Shown here piece after piece: positions 6,447 to 11,353 of a stretch of DNA of 11,353 bases (the first letter of the stretch is position 1; each line of letters begins with the position of its first letter). Origin of the DNA: an uncultured Phycisphaerales bacterium (GTDB taxonomy: Bacteria; Planctomycetota; Phycisphaerae; WQYP01). The notes below the pieces were generated by a model. That model made no database searches, was not told where the DNA came from, and worked only from the letters and a program-made list of their open reading frames with translations. The stretch covers positions 1-11,353 of the forward strand of contig CAIPTQ010000271.1 of the NCBI GenBank assembly GCA_903868035.1, in the 5' to 3' direction. Made by a program: the position numbers and the translations under genes.

Positions 6447-6473
6447 TATACAATGCTCTTTTCCCTCAAGGGG
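6447..6473 (+). promoter_or_regulatory. Putative -10 box and Shine-Dalgarno of ugd
   Basis: TATACAAT (6447-6454) resembles a sigma-70 -10 element and lies 24 bp before the ugd start. AAGGGG (6468-6473) is a good Shine-Dalgarno with five bases to the ATG at 6479. No recognisable -35 was found at the right distance, so the promoter is weakly supported while the ribosome site is clear. Confidence 0.4.
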
Positions 6474-6478
6474 TCTTC

Positions 6479-7840
6479 ATGGATATTGCCGTTATTGGTT
6501 GTGGCTACGTGGGTCTGGTCTCCGGCACGTGTCTGGCGGCGCTGGGGCACCGGGTTCTGGCCGTGGACGTGGACGTGGAGCGGGTGAAATCGCTGCGCCA
6601 GGGGATCGTGCCGATCTACGAGCCGGGGCTTTCGGAACTGATCAAGAACGAGGTGGCCAACGGGCGGCTTTCCTTTGACACCGATACGGCCAGAGCCACG
6701 CGCGAGGCCCAGACGGTGTTCATTGCCGTGGGCACGCCGCCGGCCAAGGAAGGCGGCTATGACCTCTCCTATCTTTTCGCCGCCGCCGAGATGTGCGCCC
6801 AGGCGGCCAACGGCCCCAAGACGCTGGTGGTCAAATCAACCGTGACGCCGGGGACAGGCTCGAAGGTGCAGGCGCTGGTGAGCCGGATCAGCATGCACCG
6901 GATCGAAGTGGTGAACAACCCGGAATTCCTCCGCGAAGGCACCGCCATCCAGGACTTCATGCAGCCGGACCGGATTGTGTTCGGCGCGGGCACCGACGAC
7001 GGGCTGGCGACGCTACGGGAAATCTATCAGCCGCTGATCGACAAGGGGTACGAAATTTTCCAGATGTCGCGCGAGTCGGCGGAACTGACCAAATTCGCGG
7101 CCAACGCCATGCTGGCGATGCGGATCAGCTTCATCAATGAAATCTCGCTGCTGGCCCAGGCGATCGGGGCGGACATCGAATCGGTGCGGGTGGGCATCGG
7201 CACCGACCAGCGCATCGGGCCGGCGTTCCTCAAGGCCGGCGTGGGCTACGGCGGGTCGTGCTTCCCCAAGGATGTGCAGGCCCTGGTCCACCAGATGAAA
7301 ACCATCGGCATCGAGCCGCTGCTGCTGGCGGGCATCGAAGCGGCGAACATCCGGCAGAAACGGGCCTTCGCCCAGCGCGTCATCGACGCGGTCAAGGAGA
7401 CGGCCCATCCGGCCGTGGCGGTGTGGGGGCTGGCCTTCAAGAGCGACACGGACGACATCCGCGAGGCGGCGGCGCTGGAGGTCATCGGCGCGCTATTGGA
7501 GGCGGGCGTGGCGGTGCGTACGTTTGACCCCCAGGCCATGGACAACGCCCGCAAGTACCTGGGGGCCAGGGCGGCCAAGGTGATGTTCTGCAAATCGGTG
7601 CTGGAGGCGACGCAGGGGGTCGATGCGGTGGCCCTGGTGACGGAGTGGAATGAGTTCATCACGCAGGACTGGCACAAGATCGCCGCGGTGATGCGGGGCA
7701 AGCACATCTTTGACGGGCGGAATTGCCTGGCCTCCAAGAAAGTTTCGGACGCGGGGTTATACTATCACGCCATCGGCCGGCCGGAACTCAAGCCCGGGGA
7801 GGGCAAACCCGGCGCCATGGGCTCCCGTGCCGCCGGTTGA
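6479..7840 (+). CDS. ugd: UDP-glucose 6-dehydrogenase
   Basis: This 453-residue protein oxidises UDP-glucose to UDP-glucuronate with two NAD+, supplying precursor for surface polysaccharides. It belongs to the UDP-glucose/GDP-mannose dehydrogenase family. The Rossmann motif MDIAVIGCGYVGLVSG is at residues 1-16, with YEPGL, VGTPP and the STVTPGTG loop following. Active-site residues are present: Glu149 and Glu153 in NPEFLREG, Lys205 and Asn209 in LTKFAANAMLA, and the nucleophile Cys261 with Asp265 in GYGGSCFPKD. The UDP-binding C-terminal domain shows GLAFKSDTDDIRE and ends with F.GRN. Length is normal, with a short disordered tail (GRPELKPGEGKPGAMGSRAAG). UDP-glucose specificity over related nucleotide sugars is inferred from overall similarity. 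It is the first gene of a probable operon; the next start is 21 bp away. Confidence 0.95.
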   Translation: MDIAVIGCGYVGLVSGTCLAALGHRVLAVDVDVERVKSLRQGIVPIYEPGLSELIKNEVANGRLSFDTDTARATREAQTVFIAVGTPPAKEGGYDLSYLFAAAEMCAQAANGPKTLVVKSTVTPGTGSKVQALVSRISMHRIEVVNNPEFLREGTAIQDFMQPDRIVFGAGTDDGLATLREIYQPLIDKGYEIFQMSRESAELTKFAANAMLAMRISFINEISLLAQAIGADIESVRVGIGTDQRIGPAFLKAGVGYGGSCFPKDVQALVHQMKTIGIEPLLLAGIEAANIRQKRAFAQRVIDAVKETAHPAVAVWGLAFKSDTDDIREAAALEVIGALLEAGVAVRTFDPQAMDNARKYLGARAAKVMFCKSVLEATQGVDAVALVTEWNEFITQDWHKIAAVMRGKHIFDGRNCLASKKVSDAGLYYHAIGRPELKPGEGKPGAMGSRAAG

Positions 7841-7861
7841 TGTTGTTGCACTGGAGAGACC

Positions 7862-8842
7862 ATGGGCCTGCGCGGCCATCGCCTGCTGGCAATCGTACTG
7901 GCGCTGAGCCTGGGCGCAGCGGCGCGGGGCGCGGAGGAGGCGTATCCGATCAAGGTTCACCGTGCGGCCCGCGCGGGGGAGGTGTTTGATGTGCATCTGG
8001 TATTCGAGCAGACCCGCACGGAGACAGCCATGCCGCTGACGACGGCGGCACGTGGGGGCACGGCGGCCGCGCCAGCGACGGCAGGTGCGCCGGCCACGGC
8101 ATCGAGACCGGCAACGGGGGCAGCGCCGGCGGCGGTCGTCGGGGCAGTCAAAGAACAGACTATCAAGGCCGATCTCACCTGCCGGGTGGAAGTGGTCGAG
8201 GTCAACTATCGGGGCGAGACGGCCCTGTGGATCACCGTGGGCAAGTTCATCTCGCTGAAGGACACCCAGGAATTGGTGCCCGCGGGGAAGGTCATCGGGC
8301 TGCAAACCGACAGCATGGATGTATCCATGGCCGTCCGGGGCGGGGGCGAGATCAGCGAGGAGGCCCGGGTCGTACTCAAGCACGTACATCCGCTGGAGTA
8401 CCAGCTCGACGAGGTCAGCCACGGCTCCAAGTCGCCGCGGAAGGCGGGGGAGACGTGGGCGGTGGATGCGGTGTCGGTGTCGCAGATTGATTCCAATGTC
8501 GCGTTTCGGGTGGATGCGGCGACGGTAAAGGGCAAGGTGACGCTGGTGGGCCGGGAGCAGGCGGGGACCGGGGAGGGGCTGCGGATGACGGTGGAGATGG
8601 CGTACGGCGGGCAGGATCGCTTGCGGAAAACCACCGGGGAGATGATCGAGCGGCAGAGTCTCACGACCCGGATGAGCCTGCTGTATCCGCTGGATGCGGC
8701 GCTGCCGCCGCGGGAGGAGGAGATGGTGGCCGACACGGTGGCGACGGAGACGCGGCGCGTGGCGGGCAAGGCGGAGGATGCGGCGTTTGCGGTCAAGACG
8801 CACACCGTAGAGAAGCAGACCATCACCACGGCGGCGAAGTAA
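7862..8842 (+). CDS. Secreted protein of unknown function
   Basis: This 326-residue protein starts at ATG 7862, preceded by GGAGAG (7853-7858) at good spacing. The N-terminus is a signal peptide with likely cleavage after residue 24 (ARGA|EEA). Residues about 58-96 are an Ala/Pro/Thr-rich spacer (APATAGAPATASRPATGAAPA) interrupting an otherwise beta-rich domain: strands VFDVHLVFEQTRTETA before it and TIKADLTCRVEVVEVNYRGETALWITVGKF after it. The rest alternates short strands, e.g. VAFRVDAATVKGKVTLVGREQ and LRMTVEMAYGG, and ends in a charged segment. No lipobox, membrane helix or catalytic motif is seen and I do not recognise the family. It sits between ugd and the tandem kinase-like gene, probably co-transcribed. 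Confidence 0.8.
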   Translation: MGLRGHRLLAIVLALSLGAAARGAEEAYPIKVHRAARAGEVFDVHLVFEQTRTETAMPLTTAARGGTAAAPATAGAPATASRPATGAAPAAVVGAVKEQTIKADLTCRVEVVEVNYRGETALWITVGKFISLKDTQELVPAGKVIGLQTDSMDVSMAVRGGGEISEEARVVLKHVHPLEYQLDEVSHGSKSPRKAGETWAVDAVSVSQIDSNVAFRVDAATVKGKVTLVGREQAGTGEGLRMTVEMAYGGQDRLRKTTGEMIERQSLTTRMSLLYPLDAALPPREEEMVADTVATETRRVAGKAEDAAFAVKTHTVEKQTITTAAK

Positions 8843-8857
8843 CGCGGCGAAGTGAAC
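8831..8857 (+). repeat. 13/14-bp tandem duplication across a stop codon
   Basis: GCGGCGAAGTAAC (8831-8843) is followed directly by GCGGCGAAGTGAAC (8844-8857). The first copy contains the TAA that ends the secreted protein gene; the second lies in the spacer before the next gene. Confidence 0.6.
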
Positions 8858-8901
8858 GCGGCTGGGCGCCCCATGGTATGATCGCCGGCGATTGCGGACC
8901 C

Positions 8902-8907
8902 AAGGAG
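8902..8907 (+). promoter_or_regulatory. Shine-Dalgarno AAGGAG deciding the start of the tandem-repeat protein
   Basis: AAGGAG ends 2 bases before ATG 8910 and 5 bases before ATG 8913. The second spacing is the productive one, so 8913 is preferred; an in-frame TTG at 8892 lies upstream of the site and is rejected. A TATGAT at 8877-8882 could be a -10 box for an internal promoter, but it lacks a convincing -35. Confidence 0.6.
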
Positions 8908-8912
8908 ACATG

Positions 8913-10661
8913 ATGACAGCTAGCGCAACGGGACCGTCGGGCGAGGCCCAGGGGTCGCATTTTCAACCGCGCATCGACCTGCGGAAGTTTCCGCCGGGGA
9001 CGTCGTTCCTGCGGATACTGGGGGTGGATTACGTACACGTGAGCATGGGGGACAAGGGGGATTTGTACCTGACGAATTACGGCGCGCCCTTTTCCCGGCA
9101 TCTGCTGCCGGAGAACTGGTACGAGCAGCCGTGGCTGGGCCAGAAGCGCCAGCGCTTGCAGGGGACGGGGACGGTCTACCGGCTGCCGACCAAGCCGGTG
9201 CCGGGGCATCCGCGGCCGTCGATCGAGCTGTGCATCAAGTGGAGCCGGGTCGGGCTGGATGTGCCGCTGGACACGTTCACGCTCTACCAGAACATCAACG
9301 CGGACTTCAACTCGCCGTTCGAGGAATTCGCCCTGGTCGAGGAGCTGCGGCGGGGGGAGTACGGGCCGCACAATCTGCGCATCCGGACGCAGAAGCCGCT
9401 GGGCATCTACGTGCCCAGCGAACGGATGCAGTTGTGGCAGACGGGCCGGAGCCGGGACAAGGTGCTGGCGCGGATCGCCCGGCGGCCGGGGGTGGAGATC
9501 GACATTCTGCGGGCGTACATCCTGATTTATGGGTGGATCAACGGCCTGGATGTGATCACGGCATATGAACAGTGCAGCCCGGCCCCGGGGCAGAAAGAGC
9601 GCCTGGCGGAAGTCACGGCCATGGTGGAAACGGAACTCAAGACGAAGGGGTTCCGGGTCGTCGATCACAAGCCGGTGCATATCATTACGCGGGTCCGCGA
9701 CGGGGCGGTGCGGCGGCGGCGGGACGGGAAGGTGGCGTATGCCATCGTGGACTACGAACTGCTGGAGCGGACCAGCGCGCATGAAGACGCGGTGAAGCGG
9801 GCGGCGCGGTCGGATTACCTGGTGCGCCAGCGCGACCGGTTCAAGCCCGAACAGGGGGGGGGGGGGGAATTTCCGCCCCATCTGCATCCGGCGCGGGTGC
9901 TGGGGGTGGACTATGTGTACGGACGGACGGAATCCACGGGCGGGGCGTTGTGGGTGGTGGGGAAGGATCCGGAGCTGTTCGCATATTTTCTGCCGGAGCG
10001 CTGGCGGGTGCGGCAGGTGGTGCTGTCGGACACGGGGCAGGCGTACTACGTGCAGACGAAGGATCGAATCCACCTGGTATGGAAGGTCAGCCGGGTGGGC
10101 GATGTGCCAACGTGCCGGCCGGGGCAGGAGGGCACAGCCGCGGCACGGGCGCAGATAGAGCATGGATACAACGCGCCGTTTGAGAAGGTGGCCTTGGCGC
10201 TGGAGATGGCGCGGAAGGGCGTGCGGACCTCGTATCCGCGGGCGGTCTACATGACCGGGCCGGGGCAGGCCGGCGAGGTGATCGCCGACCCGCGGCGCTT
10301 CGCGGCGTTCCAGGACTTGCGGGCGCCGGACGGCAAGCCGGTGCTGCCGCGGGACCACGACTACATCACGTTATATGGCTATTGGCGCGGGCGCGACGAC
10401 GACGAGGCGGTGGAAGACATGATGCTCTGGACGCCCATCGACGTGGCGCAGGCGGCGGCCAAGGGCATCATCAGCGCGGGAAAAGCCGAGGAGCTGGTCG
10501 CAGGGCACCGGCAAAAGCTGCGGGCGGCGGGATATGTGGACCTGGACCTGAAGGCCGATCACATCCTGCTGTCGTACATTCCGGGCGGGGCGGTGAAAAC
10601 GGAGGCTGATGGCGGCGCGGAATTGTTGCATTGCAATTTTGAACTGGTGGCGCGGGTGTAA
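8913..10661 (+). CDS. Tandem-duplicated protein with two protein-kinase-like domains
   Basis: This is a 582-residue protein with no signal peptide or membrane helix. Two halves align by eye, about 35-310 and 329-582: [IV]LGVDYV, FLPE.W, a Gly-containing loop, K.SRVG, N[SA]PFE..AL..E..R.G, and YI.[LI]YG. Each half shows protein-kinase/aminoglycoside-kinase-like landmarks in order. Copy 1 has LQGTGTVYR (82-90, glycine loop), Lys109, a Glu-rich helix (137-144), VVDHKPVHII (249-258; D251 and K253, with H256 where kinases have Asn) and VDYELL (279-284, DFG position). Copy 2 has DTGQAYY (373-379), Lys391, Glu424 region, VDLDLKADHILL (542-553; D545, K547, H550) and NFE (575-577), where the metal-binding Asp is Asn, so copy 2 may be inactive. 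No substrate is known. The linker 'QGGGGEF' is encoded by a 14-G run. It is third in the ugd operon. The fold call is inference from motifs; the duplication is seen directly. Confidence 0.8.
   Translation: MTASATGPSGEAQGSHFQPRIDLRKFPPGTSFLRILGVDYVHVSMGDKGDLYLTNYGAPFSRHLLPENWYEQPWLGQKRQRLQGTGTVYRLPTKPVPGHPRPSIELCIKWSRVGLDVPLDTFTLYQNINADFNSPFEEFALVEELRRGEYGPHNLRIRTQKPLGIYVPSERMQLWQTGRSRDKVLARIARRPGVEIDILRAYILIYGWINGLDVITAYEQCSPAPGQKERLAEVTAMVETELKTKGFRVVDHKPVHIITRVRDGAVRRRRDGKVAYAIVDYELLERTSAHEDAVKRAARSDYLVRQRDRFKPEQGGGGEFPPHLHPARVLGVDYVYGRTESTGGALWVVGKDPELFAYFLPERWRVRQVVLSDTGQAYYVQTKDRIHLVWKVSRVGDVPTCRPGQEGTAAARAQIEHGYNAPFEKVALALEMARKGVRTSYPRAVYMTGPGQAGEVIADPRRFAAFQDLRAPDGKPVLPRDHDYITLYGYWRGRDDDEAVEDMMLWTPIDVAQAAAKGIISAGKAEELVAGHRQKLRAAGYVDLDLKADHILLSYIPGGAVKTEADGGAELLHCNFELVARV
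9854..9867 (+). repeat. Homopolymer of 14 G within a coding region
   Basis: Fourteen consecutive G encode four Gly (with the end of Gln and the start of Glu) exactly in the linker between the two duplicated domains. Tracts of this length are prone to slippage. A one-base loss would end translation at 10158 and a one-base gain at 10183, removing the second domain. It is also a place where sequencing or assembly often miscounts. Confidence 0.9.
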
Positions 10662-10666
10662 GGGCA

Positions 10667-10691
10667 GGGGATAGGGGATAGGGGATAGGGG
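10667..10691 (+). repeat. GGGGATA tandem repeat, potential four-tetrad G-quadruplex
   Basis: Three 7-bp GGGGATA units plus a closing GGGG give four runs of four G separated by identical three-base ATA loops. They begin five bases after the stop codon of the tandem-domain gene. The pattern fits the standard G-quadruplex rule perfectly on the plus strand and hence in the mRNA 3' end. Confidence 0.85.
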
Positions 10692-10713
10692 CCAAGCAAT
10701 GGCGCCAAAGAAA

Positions 10714-10752
10714 AGGCTCCCTGGGCCGCGAGACCCAAGGAGCCTGATTTTT
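10714..10752. terminator. Bidirectional rho-independent terminator
   Basis: AGGCTCC (10714-10720) pairs with GGAGCCT (10739-10745). One mismatch and an inner TGGG/CCCA pairing follow, closed by an 8-nt loop. On the plus strand the stem is followed by GATTTTT; on the minus strand by TTTTCTTT. It sits between two converging genes and can serve both. Confidence 0.85.
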
Positions 10753-10769
10753 CTATTGCCTGAATGGGA

Positions 10770-11353
10770 TCAGGCCTCGGATTTGGCGGTTTCGAGGGCG
10801 CGGGCTTCGGCCATGGCGGGCGAATTGAGGAGGGTGGACAATGAGAGGAGGCAGGGATAGAGGAAACCATAGGCGGCGGTCGCGAGGAAGCCGATCAGCG
10901 GGATGCTGAAGGAGAGGGCGACGCTGTGGTAGGTATCCCAGAGATAGCCCATTCCTATCGCCGCGATGGAGCCGGCGGCGCCGACGGCGATGACATGGAA
11001 GGAGGCGGCGACTTTGGTCCGCGGTCCGAGGTTGCGGATGCTCATGGCGAAGATGAAGGGGAACATGATGGACATGAAGAGGAAACTGAAGGGGAGGATT
11101 ATCCAGGAAACATGCGGGATATTGGCCATGGCGAGCGCCAAGACGATGGAATTGAGGATCCCATACAGCACCAGCATGTGGTGAGGCTTCATCACGCGCG
11201 AGAGGGGCGCGCCGGTGAAGCGTCCAATCGTGTATAGGATCATGCCGAAAGTGATGACGTAAGCGGCCGCACCTTCGGGAGTGGCCGCATGGGTGACGCC
11301 CTGGAACCAGGCAAAGAGCGACGAGGTGGTTTCTTTGCCGTTTGCGTCTTTGA
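10770..11353 (-). CDS. FucP/FHS-type major facilitator sugar permease, C-terminal part
   Basis: About 193 residues are visible; the frame is open to the right edge, so the N-terminal half lies outside and the internal ATG at 11243 is not the start. The sequence follows the fucose:H+ symporter branch of the MFS. It has a helix with YVITFGMILYTIGRFTGAPLSR, then MLVLYGILNSIVLALAM and a third helix leading into FMSIMFPFIFAMSIRNLG, the typical FHS 'F-P-x-I-F...I-x-N-L-G' motif, followed by TKVAASFHVIAVGAAGSIAAIGMGYLWD. About five to six transmembrane helices are seen, then a short polar C-terminal tail (AEARALETAKSEA). It should import a hexose, deoxyhexose or similar sugar by proton symport; the substrate cannot be told. 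It converges on the ugd operon. Confidence 0.85.
   Translation of the reverse strand, partial: KDANGKETTSSLFAWFQGVTHAATPEGAAAYVITFGMILYTIGRFTGAPLSRVMKPHHMLVLYGILNSIVLALAMANIPHVSWIILPFSFLFMSIMFPFIFAMSIRNLGPRTKVAASFHVIAVGAAGSIAAIGMGYLWDTYHSVALSFSIPLIGFLATAAYGFLYPCLLSLSTLLNSPAMAEARALETAKSEA

Larger units (their letters stand above)
6247..6478. promoter_or_regulatory. Divergent intergenic region between DUF3300 gene and ugd
   Basis: At 232 bp this region must carry promoters for both directions. Visible elements are an inverted repeat at 6296-6310, a -10-like box before ugd at 6447-6454 and a Shine-Dalgarno at 6468-6473. A 19-codon plus-strand frame (6351-6410) has no ribosome site and is not called. 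The base composition is more AT-rich than the genes. Confidence 0.5.

Noticed and set aside
7757..8911. Minus-strand frame of 384 codons opposite the secreted protein
   Set aside because: It is Arg-rich and without family features; the plus-strand gene has a signal peptide and ribosome site.
8823..10358. Long minus-strand frame (511 codons) opposite the tandem-domain gene
   Set aside because: The product is Pro/Arg/His-rich and shows no motif. The plus strand has a Shine-Dalgarno and internal duplication at the protein level.

Overview
This is a GC-rich bacterial window with typical bacterial gene packing. There are no rRNA, tRNA or CRISPR signatures and no insertion sequence. The mix of genes suggests the Planctomycetes-Verrucomicrobia (PVC) group or a neighbouring environmental phylum: a glycine/proline-tailed secreted serine protease, an orphan prepilin ending in a GTADD motif, a DUF3300 protein, a conserved 'SGRDTAAG' protein and a fucose-permease-type sugar transporter. 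The lineage is an inference from flavour only, not from a marker gene.

Layout, left to right. (1) 1-1398: C-terminal part of a secreted or periplasmic trypsin-like protease, followed by a membrane-anchored TIM-barrel-like protein (1552-2598) that resembles GH113 glycosidases but seems to lack their catalytic glutamates. (2) An AlgH/YqgE protein (minus strand) diverges from a small conserved protein (3350-3769). That gene is followed in the same frame by a YozG-type XRE helix-turn-helix that has no ordinary start codon. (3) 4096-4711: an orphan prepilin with Gln in place of the +5 Glu, overlapping a small membrane protein. (4) 4712-5010: a non-coding stretch with a 15-bp repeat family and a hairpin, then a DUF3300 secreted protein on the minus strand. 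(5) 6479-10661: a probable three-gene plus-strand operon of UDP-glucose 6-dehydrogenase (ugd), a secreted protein of unknown function, and a 582-residue protein. (6) A potential four-tetrad G-quadruplex and a bidirectional terminator separate this operon from a converging FucP/FHS-type sugar permease that runs off the right edge.

The most interesting item is the 582-residue protein at 8913-10661. It is a tandem duplication, and each half shows, in order, remnants of a protein-kinase-like fold: a glycine loop, an invariant-Lys position, a D-x-K-x-x-H catalytic-loop analogue, and a D/N-[YF]-E in place of DFG. The linker between the halves is encoded by an uninterrupted run of 14 G residues, a classic slippage-prone tract. 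Slippage there would toggle between a two-domain and a one-domain product. I could not run any search, so the kinase-like assignment rests on motif reading alone.
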